Of a stretch of DNA of 64,000 bases, positions 1 to 11,627 are shown piece by piece. Position 1 is the first letter of the stretch. Every line of letters starts with the position of its first letter. Under the pieces are notes generated by a model. It was not told where the DNA came from, ran no database searches, and saw only the letters and a program-made list of their open reading frames with translations. Location: the NCBI RefSeq assembly GCF_020360975.1, contig NW_025408668.1:5704001-5768000 (forward strand), read 5' to 3'. The position numbers and the translations under genes are program-made. This stretch comes from Hirsutella rhossiliensis. Taxonomy: Eukaryota; Ascomycota; Sordariomycetes; Hypocreales; Ophiocordycipitaceae.

Positions 1-349
1 TATTTATAACCTAAGGCCCTTAAAGCTATATATAGGACCGATAATTAAATAATTATATAGTTAATTACTCTATTAATCCTTAGCTATATACTACGTATAC
101 TTTAGGTATATACCCTTATCCCTATTAAATTAGGTAGTAGAGATAGCTAGAGGTACTACGCTATATATATTATATTCTCCTTATTATAAGACTAAAGCTT
201 ATAAGAAGAGGGATTTCTCTTCTTTAATTAAAGTAGTAAGTAGTCTATAACTTATAATTAAGGTAAGTATAATTCCCTACTAATACCCTAGTAATATATT
301 AATACTATATACCTAAGTACTTTATTAGCTTATATCTCTTAGTAGTACT
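1..349. other. AT-rich RIP-mutated DNA, unassigned
   Basis: Almost entirely A/T with dense TA dinucleotides and stops in all frames. I see no recognisable domain. It lies just upstream of the first alignable Copia-A sequence and may be another degraded element. Confidence 0.5.
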
Positions 350-2911
350 CTTATACTTTACTAGCTTATTTTATACTTATAGTTATAAAGTATATACTAT
401 AACTATTAATATATAACTAAAAAGAAAAAAGAAAAGAAAGCTTAATTTTAAAACCTTTATTAGTTACTTTATTAGTTATAATTCTATAAATATCTTTTAG
501 ATCTAGATTCCTTTTTTATAAAAGGTTATTTTAACTAAGGATATAATTTTTAATAAATCTAGCTTTTTTAATAAAAAGAGAGAATAATAGCCCCTCTTAC
601 TTTTATAACGTTAGCTAATTTAAAAGATTTAAATCCCCCTTTCTTAATAGTCTTAAGAAGAGGTCTTAGATAAGGAAACGAAAAAAGAAACTAATATTAA
701 AGTAGTTAAAGATAATACTAACTTTAAAGAAAAAGAAGAAGCTATTAGATTAAATAATTTAAATAAAGAAGGAGACTATAAGAAAGCGGTAGAGCTAGAA
801 TACGCCTACCTCCCTACGCTTCCTCTTATAGAATAAGAAGAAGATCTAAAAGTAGCTTTTTCTATTAGTCTTCTTATCTCGACCCTTAAGGGAGTAAGAA
901 AAGCATCTCTCTTAAAGGATTATCTAGCTGCCTTTTTATCTTTACTTTAAGAAGGAAAGGAAGGTATAGGGACTAATATAGTTACTAAAGAAGACTAACC
1001 TCTCCTTTATTTTAATCGATTTTCCGACTTTTATTTAACGCTTATAAAAGATAGTTCTTATAAAGTATTTATAGTAAGCTAGCTTTTTAAGCCTCTATTA
1101 GTAAGGAAGGTATATAAAAGAGACCTCTTAAATATACTAGTAAACTAAAAGTAGCTAGAAAAACACCCCTTTAAAGCTTAGTTTTTCTAGGCCTAGAAAG
1201 ACTACTTAGCCTTATATAAAGAGATAGGGTCTTTTAAAGAGGTCCTTAAGGAAAAGGTAAGAGGGAAATAGGCCCTTAGCTATAAGTAGGTCTTTATCTA
1301 TAAGACTAATAAATATAGCTTCCTTTAAAAGTATAAGGCCTAGCTAGTAATTTATAGGAACTAATAGGAAAAAGAGGATCTACTTACTAAGGTAGTTACC
1401 TTAGTAAGGATATCTTTTTAGACCCTTATAGCTATAGTAGTAGAATTTAACCTTAAACTTAATTAGATAGATATAGTTAACGCTTTTATTAACTACCCCG
1501 TTAAGGAAAAAGAAGTTATTTATATATAACTTCCTCTTAGTCTTCTTTTACGTTAATAATATTTTTAGGCCTACTTAAAAGAAGAAGAAGTAAATACTAA
1601 GGAGTTTATATAAGGCTTATAATAAAGGTATAAGATAACTAAGCTAAGGGAGCTAAACTAGTTCCTAGGGATATAAATCGTTTAGAATAGGTCCTAATAG
1701 ACTATCTTACTTACCTAAGACGTATATATTAATAAGGTCGCTTATAAATTCCTTCTTAATTCCCTTAAGAAGAAGGTTCCTTTTATACTTATATTATATA
1801 AATACCTTTTACCTAATCTATCTTTTTAAGCTAGGGAGTAAGAGAAATACTAATATTAATAAAAGGTAAGCTCCTTACTTTTTTTTAGCTAATTTTACTA
1901 GACCGGATATCTCTTTTATAGTCTCTTAGCTAGCTAGGTATAACTAGAATCCTAGCCTTAGGTATTAAGAAGTAGTAAATAAAGCTATCCTTTATCTTTA
2001 TTTAATAAGATTATATAGTCTATACTTAAGAGGGTAGGAAAGGAAGAAATTAACTACTAAAATCTTCCTTTATTTAAGCGATTTATCCTTTATAAATAAT
2101 TCCTTAGATAGAAAGAGCTTATAAGGGTATATTATATCCCTTTTTAAAGGAACTATTACTTTAAAAGCTTTAAAGTAAGCTATTATTATAACTTTAAGTA
2201 TAGAGGTAAAGCTACGAGCTCTTTTAAAAGTATTAAAGGAAGCTATTTTCCTTAGCCGACTACTAATATATCTATAACTATAAATTCTAACCCTATTAAC
2301 TATAGAATATAATAATATATAAACTATATAGATTCTTATAAAGGAAAATAGTAAGCTATCGACCTAGCTATAGTATATCGATATCTACTAGTATTAGTTA
2401 TACTAAGAGGTCTAAAAGGGACTTATTTCTATCCGTTAAGTTTTAACGGTAATAATAAAAGCTAATAGTCTTATAAAGCCCTTACTAAAGTAAAAGCTAG
2501 CTATCTTTTTATAGTAAATTAGGCTAGAAGACGTTTATAAGAAGCTATCCTTAAAGTCTTGCCTTAAAAGTCTATAAGAGGAGCTAATAGCCCGTCTAAG
2601 AAGGTAATATCTATAGCTAAAGAGAGGAACTAAGACTTATCTTAAAGGAGGGCCCCTAGCTTATTTAAGACTTATTCTTCTTAAAGGCCCCTTTTTAAGG
2701 ACTTATCCTTAGAGATACCCCCCTTTCTTATAGGACTTAATATCCTCCTTAGGCCCCTTTTCCTAAAGTAGGTCTAAAATAGCCTAGGGCTAAAACCCGG
2801 ATTTCTTAAGTAAGGGATAAGTATAAACTAAGACCTCCTCTATACGCTTACTAAGCTAAAGCTATATTAGCTATGCCCTTACTATAAGGGCAAGCTATAG
2901 CTAAGGGGGTA
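350..2911 (+). pseudogene. Copia-A copy A1, degenerate 3' part of pol
   Basis: This stretch aligns base for base, allowing C-to-T and G-to-A changes, with the pol region of copy A2 starting near 6980. It runs through the reverse transcriptase and RNase H parts to a purine tract (about 2902-2909) before an LTR. A piece of about 160 bases present in A2 (about 8161-8320) is missing at 1540/1541; it removes the core between the conserved K-A-L-Y-G-L segment and the Y-V-D-D segment. The 5' half of the element (5' LTR, gag, protease, most of integrase) is absent. Nearly every glutamine or tryptophan position reads TAG, as expected for RIP. It cannot encode a working enzyme. Confidence 0.8.
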
Positions 2912-3322
2912 TATTATAAAGTATAGCTTAATTTTATAGTTCTTAGAGATATCCCTTAATAAGAGAGACCTATAAAGCTAAAAGACCGGTATAGTATAAG
3001 GAAGAAGGAGCTAAAAAGAGGTATAAAAAGGAGGGTAAGGGAAAGAGGGGAAGTAGAAGTAGTAATAGCTTCCTATAAAGGTAGCGAGAGATAAGATAGA
3101 TATAGCGGTAACGGCTAAAATAAAAAGAAAAAACTAGTAAAAAGTTTAGTTATTAAGAGGATAAAAGAAAGAAGGATAATTAAGGTAATATAATAATTAC
3201 TCTACTACTATAATTACTACCCTTATAAGAATTAAATAACTTTACCTTACTTATCCGACCCCTTACTTTTAATTTTACCTTTATATATTTTATATATACG
3301 TCTTATATCTCTCTTCGCGAGA
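2912..3322 (+). repeat. Copia-A LTR (A1), internally deleted
   Basis: Begins T-A-T-T-A-T-A-A-A-G and ends C-T-T-C-G-C-G-A-G-A, matching the 476-base A2 LTRs but lacking about 65 bases in the middle. It is preceded by the A1 purine tract, so it is a 3' LTR. Yet it is followed by GTTATAACCCTAGG, which resembles the primer-binding site that follows Copia-A 5' LTRs, so it may have been shared by two tandem copies. Confidence 0.75.
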
Positions 3323-3785
3323 GTTATAACCCTAGGAGGGGGTAGTAAACTACCCTCTATAACTTCCGGTTAGATCGCGCGTGCGATATACTTAAGTAGG
3401 CTTATAGTTCGAATCCCGCTAGCGCTTACGTTAATCGTTTAAAGGGGGTAACTTAGTAGTTAGTCTAGGCATCCTAGGTAGGCCTAGTATCCCTAAGGGG
3501 GTATATTAGAAAGAAAGATATATATATTAATTATAGTACGCCTTTTAAAGCGCGTTTTACTTTTACTTATATATTATAATAGTCTTCGCGATAAATATAT
3601 ATCTTAGTCTATTTATTATAATAAGGGAGGGGCTTATATAGTAACCATAATTAGCTAGCTAAAAGAAGGTATTAAGATATTCCTATACTTAAGTTAAGCT
3701 TATATTATATCCTTAGGCTAAGGGAGTTAAGTTAGTTAGGTAGGCTCCCTTATATATAACTATTAGGTTTATAAGGTACTATTCT
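3323..3785. other. Gap between A1 and A2; primer-site remnant and tRNA-like box
   Basis: No gene is visible. It starts with a primer-binding-site-like stretch, then holds GTTCGAATCC at 3407-3416, the consensus of a tRNA T-arm (polymerase III B box). A full cloverleaf cannot be folded convincingly. The segment ends with ATTCT (3781-3785), the left target duplication of copy A2; the right copy is at 19425-19429. Confidence 0.45.
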
Positions 3786-4261
3786 TATCGCGAAGCGTAG
3801 CTTAATTTTATAGTTCTCGGAGATATCCCTTAGTATAAGGGACCTAGGAAGCTAAAACATAGGTTTTAAAGAAGGAGCTAAAAATAGGTATAGAAAGGAG
3901 GGTAAGGGTATAAGGGGAAGTAGAAGTAGCGATAGCTTCCTATAAAGGTAGCGAAAGATAAGATAGATATACCGGCACCGGCTAAAAAGGAGGGGAAAAA
4001 CTAGTAAAAAGCTTAGTAGTTAAAAGGATATTAATAGCTTCTTTAAGTAGGATCTTCTTTATTAATTAAGATACTAAATAGGTATAAGGAAGGGCGTTAG
4101 ATAGAGGAAAGAAGGAGGATTAAGGCAATATAATAATTACTCCCTTACCTTTATTACTACTCCTATAAGAATTAAATCTCTCTACCCCGCCTATCCGACC
4201 CCTTACTTTTAATTTTACCTTTATATATTTTTATATACTTCTTATATCTCTCTTTATAAGA
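3786..4261 (+). repeat. Copia-A2 5' LTR
   Basis: 476 bases, the same length as its partner at 18949-19424. It starts TATCGCGAAG and ends in the RIP-mutated form of CTTCGCGAGA. Its 3' end is far more RIP-mutated than the partner LTR. The following GTTATAAGCCTAGG (from 4262) matches the RIP-altered complement of the initiator tRNA-Met anticodon arm, the expected primer site. Confidence 0.85.
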
Positions 4262-7200
4262 GTTATAAGCCTAGGAGGAATAGAATTCCTATACCTTCTA
4301 GCTATTATAAAAGGCACCTTTCTTATATCCCTTATAGCTCCCTTTTACCCCTCTTACTAGAAAAGCTGATTTTTAACTAACTTTTCTACCCCCTCTCCCT
4401 ATAATAATATCGAAAAACGACTCTACCGCCCCTATAGTCTATAAGACGATTCTTATAGAGCCCTAAGATTAGGATAAGTAGGTAAAGGAGCTATAGGCTT
4501 ATATAGATAGAACTATTTATAATTTAGTCTTCTTTAATAAGTAGGACCCTCTTAAGCCCCCTCTTTATCCTAGGGCAACGGACTTTATAAAGGGAGCTAC
4601 CCTCTTCTCTAAGCTAACCTTTATATAGTAGAGAGCTTTTTCTACTACCCTAGGCGACTACGAGAGTTACCGAAAAGAGTACCTCTATAAGACGAAGCTA
4701 CTAACTACTGCTCGTACGGTAATAATAGAATCCGTTAGTACTATAAAGCTAATCTCTCTTTAAGAGGAAGAGACTCTTAAGTAGTAGCTTTTAAAGCTCG
4801 AAACCTTAATAGCTCCCTCGAGGGGCTATATAACTAACTATATTAAGAAGACTTATACGGCCTACTTAAGAGCCTTTTTTACTAGGAACCTACTAGCTTC
4901 TTTATAGCTAGCTAAGTAAGAAGAAATCTATAAGGAAGCTAACTAATACTTCCTAATAAAAGCTCTTTTTAGCTAGTAGCTATAGGATATATCTCTACTA
5001 ATAAAGCCTATTAGTAATAATTACTTAACTATCTTTTAAGAGGCTAGCTAGGAACTAAATAAAGAGGCTACTAGAGTATAATAGTAAGTAGTCTTATTCT
5101 TTCGTAGCTAGCACTCGACCTAGACGGCTCGACCTACTGCCCCTATAGCTGCTATAGCCCTTATTACTACGGCCCCTATTACTGCGGCCCCTACTACTAC
5201 TACTACTGCTGCGGCTGTTACTTCTTTAGCTCCTCCTCCCTCGAGAGTATTAATACTATCTTTAACGGCTATACTAGGCCCGGCCCTAGCTCCGCCTCTT
5301 ACTCCGGGCCCAGCCCCGGTCCTATTAGTTAGACCAGCCCGATAAGTCCCTTAATAGACCTTTTAGTCCGTTAATAGAAAAATTAAAGAACTAGTCGAAA
5401 TTAAACCTCGTTAATATTAGTAATAAGGAGTAAAAAGGGGGGGTTTTTAAGCCGACCTTTTAGACTAGGACGAGGATTCCTTAAAGAAATAACGTATAAG
5501 GAGGAATCGACCTACCTACTAAGTATATAAAAAGCCCTATTAGCTAGAAGACTACTAGTAGGTCTTCGAGGAAAACCGACCTAAAGGAGTTAACCCTTTA
5601 AAGAGGCTATAAGAAATAGTATAATAGTCTCTTAAGGAGGACCCCTCGTTATAAAAGAAGATAGATAAGATTTAGGTTACTAAGAAATAGTAACTAATAA
5701 CGCCGCTACCCTTATTCGAGCTATAAATTCGAGGAAAAATCGTTAGTATAGTAAATCCGGCCTTTATCTTCCCTACGGATTAATAAGGCTAAGACTAACC
5801 GTTAGGACCCTCCGATTATCCCCTACGAAAATTAGCTATCCTTAACTTTAGTACTTCCCTCGATATCTATAATATACTCTTATAATTCCGGTCCTTTAAG
5901 AAAGTATAAAGGGAATACCTTATTACTAGGGAATTAACTATATAGATAGAGGGATACGGAAGGGTGAATTTTACGATAAAATTACTTAATAGGTCTATAC
6001 GAATTCTTTAATAAAAAAGGGTACCTTTTTACCCTCGATTTTTAACGAGCTTAATTTCCTTCCGCTTTCTTTAAGAGGGGGGAATCTTCTAAGATACGAC
6101 GTTTAAGCCTATAAGGCTAGTCTAGAAGAATTAGACTATTAGGCTTATTAAGGAGAAATTCGGTTAATTTATTCTCGAATTCTAACCTATCCTTAGGAAG
6201 GAATCTCTTAAGAAGTTAGCTTTCCCTACTAAAAGGGTAGGTTCTAAGGACCCTCTTTTAGTAGCCTAAGGAGACGGTCTTCTTTAGTACGTATAACTTA
6301 GTTACCTAGGCCCCCTAGCTTTATATAAGCTAGGCTAATAATAAGGCGTATAAATAAGGGGCCTAAAGACTATCGAATATAAATACTATAGCTAAGGAAA
6401 GACTAGGGGACGAATTTCTAGACGAACGCCTTTATAGCTAGACTAGCCGTATAAGGAAATTTAGGTCGATTAAACCGACGTCTTTAAGGACTAGGAAAGC
6501 TTTATTAAGGTAATGTTTTTTATAGACGCTTTTTTAGGGATAGTTTTCCCCTATTTCTTATAGACCTACCTAAGTAAGTATAACTAGTTTACCCTCTAGG
6601 ACTTTATTAACTAAATATAATCCTACTTTAGCTATAAGGTAAAGAAGATACGGTTTAATAGAGAGCTATTTATAAAGGATATCTTAAATTAGCTTCGAAA
6701 AAGGGGCATTTTACCCCTCCTATTAGCACTAAATACCTAGGCCTAGAATAGAGGGGCAGAAAGATTAAGGGGTGCTATAATAGAAAGGGCCTATACGATA
6801 AGACTTACTATAAGGCTTCCCTATAACCTTTAAAGAGAAGTTATTAAGACCGCTTATTACCTTCGGAACTAGACCCTAAGGGACTATAGGGGCCTAAGAG
6901 ACTATAGGGACCTAGAGACCCTTATTAAGACCTAAGGAATAGACTAGAAATTACCCCTTAAGCTCTTTATAAAAAAGAAGGCCTTACTAGCCTACCTTCG
7001 TACTTATAGCTATAAGGTATACGCTATAACTACTAATATATAGCTAAAAAGGAAGAAGAAAAGAAAGCTTAATCTAAGAGCCTTTATTAGTTACCTTATT
7101 AGTTATAATTCTATAAATATCTTCTAGATCTAGATTCCTCTTTTATAGAAGGTTATTTTAACTAGGGATATAGTTTTCGACGAATCTAGCTTCTTCGACT

Positions 7201-8422
7201 AAAAGAGGGATTAATAGCCCCTCTTACTCTTATAATATTAGCTAATTTAAAAGATCTAAATTCCCCCTTCTTAATAGTTATAAGAAGAGGCTCTAGATAA
7301 GGAAATAGAAGAAGAAACTAACGTCGAAGTAGTTAAGGATAACGCTAACTTTAAATAAGAAGAAGCTACTAGATTAGATAATCTAGATAAAGAAGGAGAC
7401 TATAGGAAAGCGGTAGAGCTAAAATACGCTTACCTTCCTATGCCTCCTCTTATAGAATAAGAAGAAGATCTAGAAGTAGCTTTCTTTATTAGTCTTCCTA
7501 TCTCGACCCCTAAGAGGGTAGGAAAGGCACCTCTCTTAAAGGATTACCCGACTGCCTTTTTATCCCTACTTCGAGAAGTAAAGGAAGGTATAGGGCCTAA
7601 TATAAAAGAAGACTAACCTCTCCCTTATTTCGATCGTTTTTCCGACTTCTACCTAACGCTAATAGAAGACGGTTCCTATAGAGTATTTATAGCAGGCCGG
7701 CTTTTTAAGCTACTATTAGTAAGGAAGGTATATAAAAGAGACCTCCTAGACCTACTAGTAAACTAAAAGCAGCTAGAAAGATACCCTTTTAGGGACTAGT
7801 TTTTCTAGGCCTAGAAAGATTACCTAGCCTTATATAAAGAGATAGGGTCTTTTAAAGAGGTCCTTAAGGAAAAAGTAAGAGGAAAATAGGTCCTTAGCTA
7901 TAAGTAGGTCTTTATCTATAAGACTAATAAATATAGCTTCCTTTAAAAGTGCAAAGCCTAGCTAGTTATTTATAGGAACTAGTAAGAAAAGGGGGATCTT
8001 CCTACTAAGGCTACTACCTTAGTAGGGATGTCTTTTCGGACCCTTATAGCTATAGCAGCAGAATTCGACCTCGAGCTCGATTAGATAGATATAGTTAACG
8101 CCTTCGTTAACTGCCCCCTTAAAGAAGAAAAAGTTATCTATATACGACTTCCTCTTAGTTTCTAATAGCTAGGAAAGGTTCTATAGCTTAGGAAAGCTCT
8201 ATATAGACTATAAAGATTACCCCTTCTTTAGCAATAGCATTTAACTAGTTCCCTTAAAGCCCTAGGCTTTAAGAAAGTCCCTTAGGAACTATATATAATA
8301 TAGAAGGGTAAAACCACGGTCTTCTTCTATATCGACGATATTATCTAGGCCTACCTAAAAGAGGAAGAGGCTACTACTAAGGAGGCTATATAAGGCCTAT
8401 ACTAAAGGTATAAGATAACTAG
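4262..8422 (+). pseudogene. Copia-A2 gag-pol, 5' part
   Basis: RIP-degraded polyprotein of a Ty1/Copia retrotransposon. A gag-like N-terminal part has a Pro/Ala/Thr-rich stretch at about 5140-5350. A protease-like segment lies near 5840-5990. The integrase core is at about 6440-6880, recognisable by a D-Q-T-D-V segment, an F-F-I-D-A-F segment and Q-N-x-G-A-E-R near 6740. The reverse transcriptase includes K-A-L-Y-x-L and the catalytic Y-I-D-D at 8328-8339. Gene order (integrase before reverse transcriptase) identifies Copia rather than Gypsy. Stops are mainly TAG and TAA at former CAG, CAA and TGG codons. The frame is cut at 8422 by an inserted LTR element and resumes at 11628. Confidence 0.85.
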
Positions 8423-9304
8423 TTTAACGGGGGCATCTGTACCCTAAGGAATACACAGCCCGCGTAGCAGAGTCTTTGGCAGGATCCTTGGCAGGATCCT
8501 TGGCAGAGTCTCTAGCTAGCCCTCTTCTTAATCAGATGATCCCTTGGCCCCTGTTCGTCTAGGGAAGAAGGAGGGAAAATTCGGTCTATAAAAGAGGTCT
8601 CTTTTCCTCCTTAGCTAGCTGTGACGACCGGTGTTATTCCCAAGGGATAAACCTGTCGAGGGGTTTATGTTGGCAGATACAACAGGGCGTGGTCTGAGCA
8701 ATGATAAGTATGTCACGTTGGTGATGAGTCGGAGGTCGTAGACCGTAGACTGTAACCAGGTGATCAGAATCAGAGATGAATCGTGATAAAGATCTGTGTT
8801 GAAAGCTAGAGAGCTATCTGTCTAAAGAAGTGAAAGTGGGTGGCTATATATACCCGTAGAGACTGTCCTTGGATCATGGGCCTGGCCATGATCCCTAACG
8901 TTGGATCGTATGGAGCGCAGTGATCTCGTTGATCCTGGATCACTTGGATCTCTGCGATCCCCTCGATCCCATATCCATTGGATGGTCGTGCCGACCATTT
9001 ATCCGTTAGACCGTGTCACGTGCTTGACGCGGTCGACCGTCAGCGGCCCAGTGGCCGTGGTCGTAACACTAGCAGACAGCATCTTTATCCATTAGCATCG
9101 ATATCTTCTTCTATTAGCATTATCTTCTTCTATATCCTCTTTTGCCAATATACCTTTTTGGCCCTCTTTGCCTTTGCCTTGCCCTGCCTAGTGCTTTCTC
9201 GTTTCCTTCGTTCCCCTTAGACCCCCTCGTCCTTCGGTATCTAGCTACTGCTATTGCCGTTGGCGTAGGTGTGTCTTTGGGTGTGTGCCGCAGCCACCGT
9301 TAAA
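8423..9304 (+). repeat. 5' LTR of the non-coding LTR element, split by a solo LTR
   Basis: Matches the 3' LTR at 11216-11623 on both sides of the nested solo LTR (8620-9068). It includes the tandem GGCAGGATCCTT motif and the ending CACCGTTAAA. After it comes TGGTCTCTAGGGCG (9307-9320), which begins with TGG like a conventional tRNA 3'-end primer site; I cannot name the tRNA. Confidence 0.75.
8620..9068 (+). repeat. Solo LTR of a Gypsy-type element
   Basis: A 449-base unit beginning TGTGACGACCGG and ending GTCGTAACA, flanked by the perfect 5-bp duplication CTAGC (8615-8619 and 9069-9073). The undivided sequence exists at 11411-11416 in the other LTR. Ends resemble those of the Gypsy-1 LTR (TGTCACGACC ... 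CCGTAACA), so the two families are related. It contains a TATATATA stretch near 8845 and a CACGTG at 9017-9022. No internal region remains, as expected after LTR-LTR recombination. A heavily RIP-mutated copy lies at 60241-60706. Confidence 0.85.
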
Positions 9305-11215
9305 ACTGGTCTCTAGGGCGTGAAGCTTCTGTTTCCCTTTCCCTCTGTCTCTCTCTCTCTCTCTCTCTCTCGAAGAGGAAGAAGATACGAGAAGGGCAGA
9401 GCTAAACGAACTGCGCCGGTGCTGCCGCACTTTTCCCGTCGAGATAAGCGCTAGGCAGGGAAAGATTTCACCGACTTTTTTTCTTTTCCCCTAGCCGTTG
9501 GCCCAGCCGTTGGCCTAGACCGTTGGCCCAGCCGTTGGCCCAGCCGTTGGCCCAGACCATGGCCCCTGCTCCTGTCCCTGTCCCTTGCCCCTGTCCCGGA
9601 CGAAGTCCCCTGCCCGGCCGAAGTCCCCTGCCTTAGCCGGAGTCCCTTGCACTAGACGGAACTTTCTTTTTTTAACGAACCGAACTTTCCTCCCCGGCAG
9701 GCTCTATCTACGGCAGCTGCTTTAGTTGCAGACGGGGACGTCTGGTCTTTGTTGTGGAGGGAAGACACCTGCGCCAGCAGCAGCAGCGGACATTTTCTGG
9801 TTTTTCTTTCTCAGCCTATACGACTAGCAGCTTCCACGGGACCAATAGCTCTACGGGACTGGCAGTCTCTATAGTCCGACAGCTCCTTCGGCCACAGTCT
9901 CGACAGCTCCTTCGGCCATAGCCCGACAGCTTCCTTGGCTACAGTCTCGACAGCTCCTTCGGCCACAGCCCGCTAGCTTCCTTAGCTACGGTCTCGACAG
10001 CCCCTCGGCTACGGTCTTTTGCAAGCTCTTTCTGCAGCAGTCTTCTTTGGCAGTCTTCTTCTTCGGCAGTCTCTTCTTTCGGCAATCTTCGATAATTTCC
10101 TCGGCAGCGCCTCTAGCACGGCAGTCTTCGTCTAGCACGGCAGCTTCCTTTGATTTTATTCCTTCCCGCACGATCAGATGGTTATAACGGCTCCTTCGGC
10201 ACCAATGGCCCGGACCAACAGCTCCCTTTAGCACCAACGGCCCGGACTAACGGCTCCCCTTTGCACCTATTCTGACCATCCGATTACGCACCTAGAGACT
10301 GCAGGCACCCCTCTTTTGCCTTGTTTCCCCCTTTTAGCAGATTTCCCGGCAGACGTCCCGGCAGACGATTTCTTCCTTGGCAGACAGTGCCGACAGACAA
10401 CCTTTTCCGTCCTAGTAGACGATTTCTTCCTTAGCAGACGTTCCGGCAGATAACTTTTTCTGTCCCGGCAGGCGATTTCCTCTTTAGCAGACGTTCCGGC
10501 AGATAACCTTTTCCGTCCCGGCAGGCGATTTCCCCGGCAGACTTCTATTGCAATAGACGACTTTTTTGGCAGACGACTTCCGTGATAGACGACCTTTCCG
10601 ACAGCAATAATAGCATACGTAAGAGATCCTTCCTTCCACCCTTCCCGGCACGGTCCGCAGCAGCCGACGCGGCAGGCACCTTTAAGCAGTCTTAACGAAA
10701 GTGTGAAAAATCCCCCCCTTTTCGAAATACCTAAAATAAATAAGATAAGAACAGCAATCTCCGGTATTCTCCTCCTAGGCATAGGTATTTGCCTAGGTAA
10801 AGCTGGCTAGACGTAAAAGTCGCCGGGGGAAAAGAGGGTATGATTTTTGAATTTTGAATGATTTTACTAGGTATTTCTCTTTTCCCTTTTCTTTAAGATT
10901 TCTTTCCTCTGCCTTCCTCGTTAGCTTCTTCTTTCCTTTGCCTATAAGGATCTCTTTTTCTTCCCTCTATTGCTATTTCTTACCGTTGGTCTCTGGTTGG
11001 CCTATTGGCCCGCTGCTTGGTCTATTCCTTGGTCTCCCGTTGGGCTGTTTCTTGGCTGCTTGGCTGCTTGGCTGCTTGGCTGCTTGGCTGCTTGGCTGCT
11101 TAGCTGCTTGGCTGCTTGGCTGCTTGGCTGCTTGTCTGTTTCTTTATTCCTTGGCTGTTGCCTGCCTGCTTGCTTACCTAGCAGACGAGGGCGTCTGTTC
11201 TTTGTTGTGGAGGAG
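9305..11215 (+). other. Internal region of the LARD-like element, tandem-repeat rich
   Basis: No conserved protein. The content is low-complexity and tandemly repeated: (CT)n at about 9348-9371, repeats of GCCGTTGGCCCA at about 9490-9555, repeats of CGACAGCTCCTTCGGCCACA at about 9880-9990, repeated GGCAGACGATTTC-type units at about 10340-10560, and an 8-base CTTGGCTG array at about 11050-11135. Long open frames exist on both strands but they only translate these repeats. A purine-rich tract ending TGTGGAGGAG (about 11206-11215) fits a plus-strand priming tract. Confidence 0.65.
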
Positions 11216-11623
11216 TTTGACGGGGGCATCTGTACCCCAAGGAACACACACAGCCCGCGCAGCAGAGTCTTTGGCAGGGTCCTTGGCAGGATCCTTGGCA
11301 GAGTCTCTGGCTAGCCCTCTTCTTGATCAGATGATCCCTTGGCCCCTGTTCGTCTAGGGAAGAAGGAGGGAAAATTCGGTCTATAAAAGAGGTCTCTTTT
11401 CCTCCTTAGCTAGCAGACAGCATCTTCTTCTATCATCATCATCTTCTTCTATATCCTCTTTTACTAAAATACCTTTTTGGCCCTCTTTGCCTTTGCCTTG
11501 CCCTGCCTAGTGCTTTCTCGTTTCCTTCGTCCCCCTTAGACCCCCTCGTCCTTCGGTATCTAGCTGCTGCTATTGCCGTTGGCGTGGGTGTGTCTTTGGG
11601 TGTGTGCCGCAGTCACCGTCAAA
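11216..11623 (+). repeat. 3' LTR of the non-coding LTR element
   Basis: 408 bases, TTTGACGGGGGC to CACCGTCAAA. Nearly unmutated compared with the 5' copy, which shows several C-to-T and G-to-A changes and a local length difference of about 20 bases in a TCT/ATC-rich stretch. Confidence 0.8.
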
Positions 11624-11627
11624 CTAG

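Larger units (their letters stand above)
8423..11623 (+). mobile_element. Non-coding LTR element (LARD-like) inserted in Copia-A2
   Basis: Two direct repeats (8423-9304 including a nested solo LTR, and 11216-11623) bound about 1.9 kb without any retroelement protein domain. The ends form an inverted pair, TTTGACGG at the start of the 3' LTR and CCGTCAAA at its end. The host Copia-A sequence is interrupted with a CTAG duplication (8419-8422 and 11624-11627; ACTAG is also possible). Copia-A reads straight across if the insert is removed. With no gag or pol it must have been moved by proteins of another element. It is much less RIP-mutated than its host, hence younger. Confidence 0.8.

Noticed and set aside
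10267..10782. 171-codon minus-strand frame, Lys/Ser-rich
   Set aside because: Lies in tandem GGCAGACG-type repeats of the LARD-like element, no domain, composition set by the repeat.
10854..11357. 167-codon open frame with repeated L-A-A-W-L-L-G-C
   Set aside because: Pure translation of the CTTGGCTG tandem array and the following LTR; three overlapping frames on both strands are equally open.
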